A DNA stretch of 64,000 nucleotides from contig JARWKL010000007.1 in NCBI GenBank assembly GCA_029961685.1, forward strand, positions 4,546,708-4,610,707. Reading direction: 5' to 3'. The DNA comes from Aristolochia californica (taxonomy: Eukaryota; Streptophyta; Magnoliopsida; Piperales; Aristolochiaceae). The position numbers were made by a program, and so were the translations under genes. The notes below the pieces were generated by a model, which saw only the letters and a list, made by a program, of their open reading frames with translations, searched no databases and was not told where the DNA came from. Of this stretch, positions 22,145 through 34,049 are shown piece by piece. Numbering within the stretch: the stretch's first letter is position 1; the number at the start of each line of letters is the position of its first letter.

Positions 22145-22687
22145 GTAAATTTATTCATATCCAAGAGTAGCAAATATGTCATGAAGGGCATAATAAAGTC
22201 ACATATATAAAATATAAAGACCAACTCAAGGAACTCAAATAAAAATGGTTGATATACTTAACACCCCAAAACATGAGACAATTTCTCAAGACAATTCGAA
22301 CCTTAGATGAATGCTAAACAGGTCAAACAAAACACAAGGAGTTCCACAAAAAATAAGGAGTTTGATCTTTACCAAATAAAGGTGAGTAAACTTCATAGTA
22401 TGAGATGGCATTGGAGACGGACAGAACATATAAGCAAACAATCTGAAAAATTTATGGTGAGGCGCATAGCCAGAAAAAAAAAAAAACATCAAAATAGACC
22501 ATGAGCTGACTATAAAGTCAACTGTGTTGACCAATAACATGACCAAGTAATGCAGCATATGCAAATAATATCAATGCTGTAGAGGAAAACCCAAAGAGAC
22601 AAAAGTTAATAATTCAGACAACACCAGAAACATAGAGGGCCACACTTTATAGTCAGAAAGAGGGGAGAAAGGACCAGGCTCCTGCTA

Positions 22688-23290
22688 TTGCTGCTCCTAC
22701 TCCAGTTGCTCCTCTTACTGCTGTTGCAGGAGAACCTTCGCAAAGTCCTTCAGTTATCTCCTTCTCAATCAGAACCTGCTCCTGCCTCAGCTTCTAGATC
22801 AAGTGTTGTTGTGGCTAGTAGGTTTGGTGTCTATAGGAACTCTGCCGCATCGCCTTCACCAATTCATCATGACAGCGCAATGCCTTCAGAATTTCAATCA
22901 TTTTCAGAGTCACTCAAATCCTGCCTTAATGCAGTCTCAATGAGGAACAAAAAGTCCATGTCAAAGAGTACAAGAGGGTGGAAGGAGAGATGTTTTCACA
23001 CAGCACATCAGTAGCTAATACTGGTTCTGAAGTTAGGAGAGAAGTCAATGCTGGAATTGCAAGAGTGTCACGCATGGAGCGCCTTGAAAATAGAGAGAAT
23101 AATGCCAGAGGGAGTGGCCCTTCTTTATCACACCGAACAGAGGATGCTTCAGTTTCGGAACCATTCAATTCCAGTATATTTTTCATTCCTCAACACCCTT
23201 CAGACCCGCAACTGCCAAAGTTTCAAACCAATGCGAAGGCCAGATATCTCATCATCAATGACCAAACCTTTTCTCCTTCGATTTTCTAAG
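22688..23290 (+). pseudogene. unrecognised gene fragment, block 2
   Basis: Coding-like sequence with a Ser/Ala/Pro-rich part (SQSEPAPASASRSS, then VASRFGVYRNSAASPSP), then FQSFSESLKS, and in another frame a helical part (YKRVEGEMFSHS, GSEVRREVNAGIARVSR, RLENRENNARG). At least two frameshifts separate these. The same pieces recur at 33361-33880. I do not recognise the family. Its place after the RRP43 exons in both blocks shows it belonged to the duplicated segment. Confidence 0.45.
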
Positions 23291-23496
23291 CTTTCTCTTT
23301 CTTTCTTCGATCTCAACTTTTTGGTTTCTGGTGGAATATGGAATACTATGGAAGGAGCATACAGAAGAAAAAATTCACTGCAATCAGCTATTGGCTCCTA
23401 TGAAAGCTGCATGTTGATGGACTCCATTGGGAACAATATTATAGTACCTGGGCAAGATACCTCTGTACAATCCCCTGAAACCTTCTGTGCAGAATA

Positions 23497-24025
23497 TGTT
23501 AGACTTAATGTCTAATAATAATAAAATAAATATCATAGAAATAGATATTAAATCCTCCATAGTTCCATTATCATGAAAGCCATACATATATCATAGAATT
23601 GAAATAAGAAGAATAAAGAGAGCGCACCTTTCATCTTGAAGAATATAAATAGAACTTGAAGTGCACAAGATAACCTTTGATAATTTGTTTACAAGTGATA
23701 AACTTGCTCCCGTTCAGCCAGACTGGGTGTGTAAATAGCCTTAACATCACTTGTAAGACCATGGAGGAATTTATAGATTTCCAAAGGGTGTGGCACTAAT
23801 GACTATTCATAAGGATACATCCCCTAAGGAGAGATATATCTCCTTATACCCAAGGGATGTGTTCCGTCAATGCACCCAATGAATCTACCTCTACAGGGGG
23901 ATGTGCTGGCCATTATTCCCTGTACTGAACATCCAATGACAAAGTATCTAGAAGTGGGCCCCACGCCACTAAAATCATGGTAATTTTATTTTATAAATAA
24001 TTTCTTTGAAACCATAATTCCAACA
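23497..24025 (-). repeat. copia C 3' LTR (529 bp)
   Basis: On the minus strand it begins TGTTGGAATTATGG and ends AAGTCTAACA, the same termini as the LTR at 61129-61714. That copy is longer because it has additional 19-bp repeats. Confidence 0.88.
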
Positions 24026-24244
24026 AACTCTCACTTGGTTTCAAATCCATTTCAAATGCCAATTTTCGAAAAAAGCATTTGAAAAATCAATCTTGACACA
24101 TAAAACCATACCGTGACCATAGGCATTACCTTAAACACTTTAATATACATGTGTAGTTAACTCGAGCCTACACAATAAATATCTTAGATATCCAAGGCTG
24201 GGGAATAAGCCAAATCCATACTTGTCAAATTTGCCAGTTTAGCG

Positions 24245-24620
24245 GTCTCCATTCATAGCATACTCGGACCTGAACTGAGGGTAAAGCTTTGTACCAGTTC
24301 GAGTATTAGCCATTAAGGTAACTGTACCGTAGGCTTGAATAATTTAGACATCCAACCCTACCTTCCTATTGAGACCCTTCCGTATATGCATACAAGTATA
24401 TACCTAATAGAAAAGTTGGACATCAAGGCATCTCACCGTCCATAGCATACTCAGTACCTGAGGAGCTCAGGGTAAAACTCTATACCAGCATGAGTATTAG
24501 CCGTAAAGGAAACTGTGCCTATGCAGTCCCATTGGCCTGGACAATTTAGAAACTCAACTGTCATTCCCTATTGAGACCCTCACATATACACGTACAAGTT
24601 CATACCTAATAGGGAAGTTA
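24245..24620. repeat. two imperfect ~190-bp repeats in copia C 3' region
   Basis: The words CATAGCATACTC, GGGTAAA, GAGTATTAGCC, ACAATTTAGA-like and CCTATTGAGACCCT occur in the same order twice (about 24245-24420 and 24440-24620). The region lies between the RNase H end and the 3' LTR and is non-coding. Confidence 0.65.
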
Positions 24621-24879
24621 AATCTCAAGGCATACATTGAGTACTCATATTATCACACAGAAGCATATACATTCTTTCAAAATCATTCCATGGAATATAA
24701 ATTATAATGTCATGACATACATAGTATTAAAAATCATTGAGACCACAATGATACAAAACAATGTTCTCCCACTTGGTCTCATCAATTATAAACAAATCAA
24801 ACCCATGATCCCCACATGGAAAGTGAAACCGGTCACGGGAAGACACTTGGTTAGTGGATCAACTAAGTTATCTAGAGAA

Positions 24880-26663
24880 GATATCTTATAAATAACAACT
24901 TCCCCCTTCCTCAGCATGTCTCGTATGTAGCGGTATTTCCTTTAGATATGTTTAGCCTTGGAGTGACACTTTGGATCTTTTGTGATAACAATAGCAGATG
25001 CGTTATCACAAAAGAGAGGAATAGGTCACTCCACACAGTCTACCACTAGAAGACTTCGCAAGAATTTGCGAAGATAGACAACCTCTCTTGTAACTAAGTT
25101 CATAGCCACATATTTTGCCTCCATGGTTGCTTACGCGACACAGTCTTGCTTCTTGTTTTTCCAAGAAATGGTACCTCCACCAAACATAAAGATAAAACCA
25201 GAAGTAGACTTTCGGTTATCAATACATCCTTGATAATCTGAGTCGGAATAACCAACCAATTCCAACTTGTCTGCTTGATAAGTCAAAGCATATGATTTTG
25301 TTCATTTTAGATAGCGCATTACCCATTTTACCCCTTCCCAGTGAGTGAAACCTCGATTAGCCTGAAAACGGCTAAGAATCCCAACAACATAAGCAAGATC
25401 AAGTCTTGTACATATAAGAGCATACATGAAACTCCCCACAGCAGAAACGTATAGATACTTAGATTCGTCTAACTTATCTTTGAGGGGAGAAGGACAATCC
25501 ACCTACCTCATCTTTTTAGTGTTATTATAAGGTACTTTACCTTGTATACAATTAGACATGTGAAACCGATCCAGAAGAGTGTCGATATACTTCTCTTGAG
25601 ACAAACTCAATTTTCGCAAAGATCTATCCTGTAGAATTTTAATGCCAAGAATATAAGAAGTTTCCCCAAGGTCTTTCATATAAAATGTCTAAAACAACCA
25701 TGTCTTTATACCTTGGAGTAACTGAATATCATTCTTGGCTAATAAAATATCATTTATGTATAAAGTAAGTAAAACAATGTGATTTCCCACTATTTTGATA
25801 TAAACACAGTGATCTTTTGGATTCTGAGTAAAACCATACGTTGTAATTGCTTCATTGAACTTGATATTCCATAATCTTGAGGTTTGTTTCAAACCGTAAA
25901 TAGACTTGTCCAACTTACACACCTTTGCTTCAGTTCCAGGTCTAACAAATCCACGTGGTTGTTCCATATAAATCTTCTCATCCAAATTTCCATTTAGAAA
26001 AGTGGTTTTAACATCCATTTGGAACAACTCATAGTCATAATATGCAACCAATGCTAGGAGAGCTTGAATAGATTGTATTCTTGCAACAGGAGAGAATGTT
26101 TCATCATAATCAATCCCGTATTATTGAGTAAAACCCTTGGCAACAAGGTGAGCTTTGAATCTTTCAACTTTACCTTCAACATTTATCTTCCTTGTAAAAA
26201 TCCACTTGCACTTAATGGGCTTAACCGATGTAAGAGGAACAACAAGTTTCCAAACTTCATTTTTATACATAGAGTTCATCTCTTCTTCCATTGCCGACTT
26301 CCACTTGTCGGAATCCCCATGAAGGAGTGCTTCTTTGTAAGTGACAGGATTAGTAACATCTTCATTCATCCTTGTTCTTTCATAAGTTTCTCTAGCATAG
26401 GTATAAAAATATGAAGATGATAGGAGTTGACGAGGTTTTCTTTCTCTAGTCCCTCTTCGAATATCCGTTTGGGTGGAATTCTCTATATTAGAAGGAGATT
26501 CAGAAGAAGATATTTCAACATATTCTTCCAAGTGAGACTTCGTACCTAAATCTTCATCACAATCAAATCTATCCTCAATGAATTTTACATGTCTACTTTC
26601 AATAATCACCTTCTCCTTGGGATCATATAACCTATATCCTTTCGAATGTTCAAAATACCTAGC
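24880..26663 (-). pseudogene. copia C RT and RNase H, degraded
   Basis: Minus strand: 26121-26609 holds the region leading into RT (KPRQLLSSSY, WKSAMEEEMNSM, CKWIFTRKIN, VAKGFTQ). 25689-26051 has the RT core (FLNGNLDEKIYMEQP, YGLKQTSRLW), where the catalytic box reads YIND instead of YVDD, losing one aspartate. 25302-25502 and on to 24880 carry RNase H (DSDYQGCIDNRKSTSG, MEAKYVAM, DNLVDPLTK) with several stops. Not functional. Confidence 0.88.
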
Positions 26664-28193
26664 TGATGTGAAATTTAATTAAATCGGCTTTTATACCTCG
26701 CAAGCATACGAATCGTTCATGTAATCTAGCGGTAAGCGAGGGTCATATCCACAGGGAGGACTGAATTTTGTGTATTCTTCAGTCAACTAGCCTAACCAAA
26801 TATGATGAATTAATTTGAACTAAACACTAATTATATCCTAAATTATCAAGCAATCATCTGATTAACTACTTGCACAACAGGAAACGTCAACTCTGGATTT
26901 TACCGTGATACATGCCTCTCTCGAGCGCCACGTAACCACGAATCCTGATTCTCAATCCTTGCATCTAGCCCCTCTCGGGCGCCTAGAGTTAATGACAGAG
27001 ATTGGATTACAATAGAATGCAGAGAATCAATTTCCTATTATGATGATGCTAAAATTATCAACTCTGGATTTTATCGTGATTCGTGCCTCTCTAGAGCGCC
27101 ACATAACCACGAATCCGATTTCTCAATCCTTGTATCTATCCCCTCTCGGTGCATAGAGTGAAAGACAGAAATCGGATTAAAATACCAAAATTCAACCTAG
27201 ATTACAATCCTGCCCTAATTATCTAATTTAATCAAATATCCGAAAAAAAATATTCGATAAACATTAATTCTCAAATCAAATTTAATAAACATTCAAAACC
27301 TAAGTTCAAACTGTAGGAAAATTAAATTCCAAAATGACGGATTACTCCCTTTCTCCTTCCTCTCGCTCGGGCAACAGACTCGTTCTCACGGGTGCTGCAA
27401 TTTCCTGAAATTGATGGCTTTAGGTTGCAAGAGCGAGTGGCCGGAGGTAGAGACGACGCTGGCGATGAGGGATAGAAACCCACGGATGGAGGTGGTGCGA
27501 CAGACGACAGAATGGAGCCAAAATCCTCTGATCGGCTCTCCCGAGTCTCGGTCAGAGTCGAAATAGCTTCGAAAATGGTCGGAAATGGGTAATCGATGTC
27601 GGAGGATGGTCGGAATGCGGAATCGGCGTCGGAGGAGCCCTCTCGGGTCACCTCTTGGCCTGGCGAGCAGAGAATGGCAGCGTCGAACTCGCCGCGACGG
27701 AGACTCTCTCGAGCTCTCCTCGGGTCTGTTCTCTCTTGCTGGATTGTGGTGGACGACGGTGACGAACGCCGTTCGGAGGGAGCCCTCTCGGGTCTCCCCT
27801 CCGAATGATCGGCGACCTCCCCTGTTTCTCCCTTCTTTCCGGTCAACGGCCCCCTCTGTTTTTACCCTCGAGCTCCCTTTTCTTTCAAAACGCCGTTACC
27901 CTAAAAATCTCCCCCTTTCACTAATGGCATTTTGGTAAATATCTCCTTCTCCACCAAAATTCTCCTGAAATTCCATAATTGAATCCATACAAATCATTTC
28001 AGGAAGAAATAAACTCTAAAAACAATGAAATATAATTCAGGAGAGAAAATATGCAATATAAACAGTGATTAATACCAAATTCAATAAATGCACGTTTCAT
28101 TTGAAAACCGATAAATACCCACCTATAACACAATTATAAGGGTTATTCTATTTTAATTAATCTAGTTCTCATGTCAGAATCTGGCATCTATCA
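26664..28193 (-). mobile_element. solo LTR of the Athila-like family
   Basis: On the minus strand it matches the LTRs at 34492 and 43134 (start TGATAGATGCC at 28193, end near TGATGT at 26664). It is flanked by CTAGC (26659-26663) and CTAAC (28194-28198), a 5-bp duplication with one mismatch. The copia C pol frame resumes on both sides. It has an internal duplication of about 170 bp (two copies of the ACTCTGGATTTTA...CGAATCC block, near 26890 and 27060), explaining its larger size. Confidence 0.9.
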
Positions 28194-28198
28194 CTAAC

Positions 28199-28900
28199 CA
28201 ATAAACATCTTCGAGTCTTAGCCTTCAATTTGTCCTTAGGATCAAGTTTTAAAACATGAGGAACACATCCCCATACTTTAAAATGGTTAAGACTAGGAGT
28301 TTTACCTGACCATACCTCATAAGGTGTTTTCTCAACTGACTTTGAAGGCACTCTATTTGAGATATAGGTAGCTGTCAATAGTGCTTCACCCCAAAAGGAT
28401 ATTGGAAAATTTGTAAGTGCCATCATAGATCTTACCATCTCTAGTAAGGTTTGATTTCTCCTTTCAGCAATACCATTTTGTTCAGGTGTATAAGGCATGG
28501 TAAACATATGGATAATCCTGTTTGACTTGTAAAATTCAGAGAATAACTCCGAACAATACTCTCCACCTCTGTCGGTGTGCAATGTTTCGATCTTCCTTCT
28601 TGTGGCATTTTCTACCTCCAATTTGAAGGTTTTGAAATAATCTAAGGCCTCATTTTTTCTATGTAGTTAATATACTCTTCCATATTTTGAGAAATCATAT
28701 ATAAATGTGATAAAATACGAATGACTATTACGAGTATTCACATTCATAGGTCCACATATATCAGAATGAATAATATTCAAAACATGAGAACTTCTTGAGC
28801 CTTTGGATGGAAAGGATATCTTTGTCATTTTCCCATATATACAACACTCACAAATAGGAAAATCATTATGTGAAAGATTTTTCAATAATCCTTGTGTCAC
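28199..28900 (-). pseudogene. copia C integrase part
   Basis: Minus frames show HSDICGPMNVNTRNSHSYF, then THTDRGGEYCSELF-like text (TLHTDRGGEYC), MPYTPEQNGIAERRNQT and TPYEVWSGKTPSLNHFKVWGC. The DDE-type integrase core is recognisable; a frameshift lies near 28640. The frame reads directly into the solo LTR at 28193 and resumes at 26663. Confidence 0.85.
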
Positions 28901-30265
28901 AAGTCTTGTAATTTTATCCTTGTTTATATGCCCTAGTCATAAATATCACAAACACAATTCATTTTCTTTAATATCCGAAGAAGTAAAAACATTGAACACC
29001 ATATTTCCACTAAGTTGCAATTGATATAGACCAGAATTTCGAAAATCACTCAAAATAACTTTATCATCTTGTAACATAAGAAATTTTCCACTTCCAAAGT
29101 AAAATGTAAATCAAAATTTCTCAAGACAAGATACAGATAATAGACTTCTTCTCATAGAAGGAGCATAATGACAATCTTCTAAATAAAAAAACTTATTATC
29201 AACAAGCTTTAGCCGGTAAGTTCCCACGCCTTCAACAATTGTCTTTTCATCATTTCCCATGTAAATAAAGTTTGTTTTGTCATCAATCTTTCTTAGCTCC
29301 TTGAAGCCCTATAACTCATTCGATACATGAACAGTTGCACCAGAATCAGCCCACCAACTAAAAGGCTTGATATAAATAGTACAAGTTTCAAGAGATAAGG
29401 ACTCACTAGTGTTCTCCTGTTGCCCTTCTTGCATGGTTTTCAAAGCCCTACAATACTTCTTTATATGTTCTGACTTATTAAAGAAGAAGCAAATACGTTG
29501 ATTTGCATGTACTTCAACCCTTTGCTGAATGACCTTTATGTCCTTAAAGTTTTGAAATCGAAAGTTTTTTCCCTTCTTCTTAAAATTCTTTTTCTTCAGC
29601 TTCAAAACTACGTTAGCGCTAGGTGAAGGTTTATCTAACTCAATACTTGGATTGAGTCTTTTGGACTGGTGGTTGATCATATTAACCAAATCAAATATAG
29701 TCCACTTTATCTTGGACAAAGAATAAAATTCTTGAATATATTTGAGAGATTTGGGTAAAGAGTTGATAATGGTGACCACTTTATTTTCTTCATCCATTGG
29801 TCTACCATGATATTGTAACTCATCTGCCATGGCAAGCATGTCATTTACATATTTTCTCACATTAGCATTTTCTGCGCATTTGGCACGAGTGAACTTTTGC
29901 CATAAGTTATTGATGTGAGTAGACGACTTTTTACCATATTTAGCCTCAATCTGGTCGAGAATCTCTTTTGTAGTGGGGACATGAAAATAAGTCATCAAGA
30001 GAGTCTCACTTAGAGCCCCAAGAATATGTGACCTAGAAATTTTATTAGCATCATCCTACTCGAATTTTCTAAGGTCCTTCTTATACTGTTTCAGATTATC
30101 GGGGTAGTTTATTCGGAAAGGTCTTTGAGGAGGAGTATCCACTTTGATAAATTTTATGAAACCTATAGCCTCGTAGCATTAAGTCAACCCGTTGTGAGTT
30201 CACATAATTAGTCTCATCAAGTACATTTTTCTTTAGGGACTCAAGCAAAATTATGTCCACTACTG
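28901..30265 (-). pseudogene. copia C gag and protease, broken
   Basis: 29309-29998 encodes gag (TTKEILDQIEAKYGKK, MLAMADELQYHGRPMDEE, SLPKSLKYIQEF), a damaged zinc knuckle (CFFFNKSEHIKKYC: second Cys is Phe and the usual Gly before His is Glu), and the protease motif WADSGATVHV. The upstream gag segment to 30265 contains a TAG, and the downstream 28901-29308 has further stops. The sister copy at 62580 has all of these positions intact. Confidence 0.88.
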
Positions 30266-30283
30266 GATTTTATATTAACAATA

Positions 30284-30951
30284 GTTGGCAAATAACTCAA
30301 ATAAAGATAAAATATGAACAAAAAATAAAGGAGAGACAAAAGAAGAAGGAATTTATTTAATATAATTATTTTCTCTATCTACAAAACTTGAGTACATGGG
30401 TATTTATATTATTCAATATTAATCAATAGATACGTCTTATCACTCCAATAGTCACTAATCAGTAGATGTATCTTATCACATCTAAAGACATTAGTCAATG
30501 GATGCATCTTTTCACATCAAAAGACATTAGTCAATGGATACATCTTTTCACATAAAAAAACATTAATCAATGGATGTATCTTTTCACATCAAAAGACATT
30601 AATCAATGGATGCATCTTATTTTCGGTTTTGTTGAACAACCTGTAGTAAATTGACAATAACTTCTTGTAGAAAACATCAATTCTTGAATAGTATGATTTA
30701 CTAGAACCTAGACAGGTATAGTTTTCCAATGACATTATTTTGTACCATTTAAATGAGAATAAACCCTTCAAATATTTCTTTGATTCCAATCAAGTTTAAT
30801 ATCCAACACCCCCTCTTAAACTTGATATCTTTGCAACACCGATCAACATTCTCAGCTTATGAAAACTTTCATATTTGAGAGACTTTGTGAAAATGTCAAC
30901 AGCTAATTAGAAACCAATGAGAAAATTTAGGAGAAAACTCAATGAGGACAC
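30284..30951 (-). mobile_element. second orphan copia 3' LTR plus pol tip
   Basis: Paralogue of 123-799, including the 36-bp array and the RNase H tip (30809-30951). It abuts truncated copia C on its left and a CACTA-like fragment on its right. No TSD can be paired. Confidence 0.7.
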
Positions 30952-30984
30952 TTGTTGATCGATGTTGCAAAGATATCTAAATAT

Positions 30985-31774
30985 GACCATCAACATGATA
31001 TGCATAGATATTTCAATTCCATTGATCAGAGTACATGTTTCTTGGGACTAATCAAAACCGACTCATTATTGAAATTTACCATCTTGAAATTATCATTCCA
31101 CTGGAAGGTGGCAACCCCAATTTAAAGGCATTTTATTTTTTGAACTTGAGAGGCATGATATTTTCAGTTTCTTGATGATATTGTTGATAATAAGTTTTTT
31201 AACAACTGGAAAGGCTGCTTGGAGAGGCCCCCTCCAGCATAAAATGATAGTAAACACGAAGAAGAGTGAATAGAGATGGAAGATGGGGTTTTCGTAGAGG
31301 ACTGACAGTGGTTGTGCCAAAATGTATTTGAGAGACCTAGGTTTCAAGTATTTGGATTTGTAAGGTTTTTGTATTATTTTTGGTTTTCTAATGTTTAACT
31401 CTATATTATAAAGTGTAAATGTTGAAAATGTTAGAAAACAAAATGTTCAACATACCACAGGACCAAAAGTATTTTATGTACATCCGAAAGGAGATTGTAT
31501 GTATTTAAATTGAAGTATTTTTAAAATGTTGTAATTTATGTAAGAAATTTACACCTGTGTTTTTAAAATTTTAGGGTAAAAATTACTCTAACGTTGAGCA
31601 ATATAGGATTACCCATCAATCACAGTATGAGTGGACCAAAGGGTTTGAAGTACGTTATGTAAATATAAAAACTCAATTATTTTTATCATTTATATGTTTT
31701 ATTCAATTCAAAATGTATTATTGTAACTAGGTCTTGTTATTTTCAATAGGAACAAGAGGTTCGTCAGCCAATCC
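30985..31774 (+). mobile_element. CACTA-type (Transposase_24-like) fragment, uninterrupted copy
   Basis: Broken + frames include QHTTGPKVFYVHPK and HQSQYEWTKGFE, which resemble the plant En/Spm-associated Transposase_24 family (conserved ...HTTGSKSFA..., ...SQYEWTKGFE-like wording from memory of the family, not searched). The segment is paralogous to 34425-34491 joined to 44543-45300, where the Athila-like element has inserted. It ends at the fusion with a MADS 3' remnant at 31775. Confidence 0.5.
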
Positions 31775-32578
31775 ATGAACGCCAGCGTCTGCGAAGCATC
31801 TGCCGCTTGTCAATGAATCGGCATCGCAGGATGACATGTTAGATGACTTGGGGTTGGAGTCTTTATTGAGTGGTGATTTTCCGGAGTTCGATGTTCCTCC
31901 CTGTTAAACATGCAGCAAGTTCGTCATTGTTGTTACTGCAGCTCCTGGTCGCTTCCTTTCGGACAGACATTCCACACTTGTAATTTTTACCGATCACAGA
32001 TCAGATACTTCTTGCTTGTATTCTTTTGATAGATTATCTGTACGGTTAGTTTTACTCAGTTATTTGCATATTTAAGCTGACGTTTACATTCAATCTAAAT
32101 ATCTGATTCTTTAAAGTGAATTTTCATGTTCTTGAAAAAATTCGTGCTTCAAAATCGTCAATTGGCATTGCCGGAAACAACACCGTCGTCAAAATTATGC
32201 TCAGAGTCGGCGGGTGGGAATCGTCTGTTTCTAACCTTTGCTTCGTCCCAGATCAGTAATCTTCAATCAAAAAACGGAAAGTGAAAAAGAGATACTGGGA
32301 GATTTGATAGGCAGAGATTTTATTTTTTAGAGATTTGATTGGCTGTCCTTCTTTCAAAACCTGAATCCTTTCCGTGGGTTAATTACTTTTCTCTTTCCGT
32401 TCACACCGGAAACCCTCTCGTCCAGCTAACGACCAGGAAATCTCCAGTCGAAACAGATTCGGACGCGAGATTTTGTTTAGTTGCTTCTCTGCTCTGTCTT
32501 TCTTATCAAGTAATGATGTTAAATTCGACCAATTAGTGGTGTTAAATTCGACCAGGTCACTTGCTTAAAGGTGAAAAG
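31775..32578 (+). pseudogene. MADS copy 5: 3' end and flank only
   Basis: Begins abruptly at ATGAACGCCAGCGTCTGC, equivalent to the NASVCEAS part of the other copies, so the MADS domain is missing. The acidic +1-frame segment runs to TAA at 31905-31907. The remaining flank is closest to copies 1 and 2. The left junction lies directly in CACTA-like sequence. Confidence 0.8.
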
Positions 32579-32618
32579 TGTAAATCTCCCTTATTTCAGA
32601 GAGGCTTTTCTGTATATT
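32579..32618 (-). mobile_element. 40-bp stub of copia A LTR
   Basis: After GGTGAAAAG, the exact insertion context of copia A in block 1, the first 40 bp of its LTR (TGTAAATCTCCCTTATTTCA...) are present, then sequence jumps to AACAAGGTTTTATAAACG, which in block 1 lies beyond the element. The copy therefore descends from a block that already contained copia A and later lost almost all of it by deletion. Confidence 0.85.
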
Positions 32619-32915
32619 CGAACAAGGTTTTATAAACGTGATGTTATACACGTCCTTGAGAGTCTGTGAGTTGTCTTCTAAGTAATCAACCAATAGTATT
32701 ACTCGTTAGCTTTGTTACTAATTATCACCAACGATTTTAGAGATTTCGACCAACCTATCTGATATTGTCTGAGTTAATGGAACAGCTGGGTTTACTCTGT
32801 TGCAGCCTTCAGCAATCAGCATAATTCAGGAGGGAGTGCTCAGAAAGCTACCGGTGTTTGTCTAGTGCTGAAGGTAATGATCCTTGAGAGTCTTGTTGTG
32901 TTAGGGAGAACGGAG

Positions 32916-33285
32916 ATGGAGACCCCTTCCGCTGAAGGGGGGTTAGCCGGGGAGATGGAGGTTGATGCTTATAGGCGTCTCTTCCCACTTCGCTTTTACC
33001 GAACGCTATCTTCTTGAGTCTTTACGTCCAGATGCTAGGCCTCTCACCAAATGCAGAGATACTTCTGTTGCACTTTCTCACCAAATGCAGAGATACTTCT
33101 GTTGCACTTTCTCACCAAATGCAGAGATACTTCTGTTGCACTTGGTCTGGATCTCTTTTACTTGATTTTGTTGCTGTGCTATCTTTCATTTCTTTAGTTA
33201 TAATACTGAAGCTGTTTAATTTTACTTGTCTCTAGGGCCTGTAACATCTACAAATGGCTCAGCAGTGGCCAAAATTGGTTGCACG
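32916..33285 (+). pseudogene. exosome RRP43-like 5' exons, block 5
   Basis: Same exon 1 start and exon 2 (33236-33285) as blocks 1 and 2, but exon 1 has a single-base insertion in TTTTACCGAACGC and a 34-bp unit (CTCACCAAATGCAGAG...) present three times instead of once. The extra 68 bp plus one base restore phase only after a scrambled stretch. Intron 2 is deleted from about 33358, where the unknown fragment follows directly. Confidence 0.8.
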
Positions 33286-33360
33286 GTTAGTGTTTGTCTA
33301 ATTGAGTATTATTATTATTATTTTTTATTTTTTTATTTTTTAATGACCCTTGTTGGAAAT

Positions 33361-34049
33361 TTCCTTCAGTTATCTCCTTCTCAATCAGAACCTGCTCCTG
33401 CCTCAGCTTCTATATCAAGTGTTGTTGTGGCTAGTAGGTTTGGTGTCTATAGGAACTCTGCCGCACCCCGCCTTCACCAATCAATCATTTTCCGAGTCAC
33501 TCAAATCCTGGCTTAATGCAGTCTTAATGAGGAACAAAGAGTCCATATCAAAGAGTACAAGAGGGTGGACGGAGAGATGTTTTCACACAGCACATCGGTA
33601 GCTAATACCGGTTCTGAAGTTAGGAGAGTGTTACACATGGAGCACCTTGAAAATAGGGAAAATAATGCCAGAGGGAGTGTCCCTTCTTTATCACACCAAA
33701 CAGAGGATGCTTCAGTTTCGGAACCATTCAATTCCAGTATATTTTTCATTCCACCAGATAAATCTGAAGGTAAATGATCCTCAACACCCTTCAGACCCGC
33801 AACTGCCAAAGTTTCAAACCAATGCGAAGGTAGATTTTCTAAGCTTTCACTTTCTTTCTTCGATCTCAACTTTCTGGTTTCTGGTGGAATATGGAATACT
33901 GTGGAAGGAGCATACAGAAGAAAAAATTCACTGCAATCAACTACTGGCTCCTATGAAAGCTGCATGTTGATGGACTCCATTGGGAACAATATTATAGTAC
34001 CTGGGCAAGATACCTTTGTACAATCCCCTGAAACCTTCTGTGCAGAATA
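33361..34049 (+). pseudogene. unrecognised gene fragment, block 5
   Basis: Paralogue of 22741-23496, with the same pieces (SVVVASRFGVYRNSAA, GEMFSHSTSVANTGSEVRR, SLSHQTEDASVSEPFNSS) broken over frames and with small deletions. It continues through the point where copia C interrupts block 2, so it gives the empty-site sequence. Confidence 0.45.

Larger units (their letters stand above)
23497..30265 (-). mobile_element. copia element C, truncated and split by a solo LTR
   Basis: A 3' LTR (23497-24025) is followed on the minus strand by RNase H, RT, integrase, protease and gag up to about 30265, where similarity to the sister copy at 62580 onward ends near its gag start and an unrelated LTR begins. 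The 5' LTR and leader are gone. A 1.5-kb gypsy-type solo LTR (26664-28193) lies inside pol. It inserted at AGAATATG of the unknown gene fragment; block 5 shows the uninterrupted sequence near 34047. Confidence 0.9.

Noticed and set aside
24245..24620. Spaced repeats resembling an array such as CRISPR
   Set aside because: Two long imperfect repeats in a plant retroelement 3' region; no regular short repeats with unique spacers.
27322..27938. Arg/Ser-rich frames of up to 174 residues
   Set aside because: They lie in the GC-rich middle of the Athila-like solo LTR and recur in the other two LTRs on both strands.
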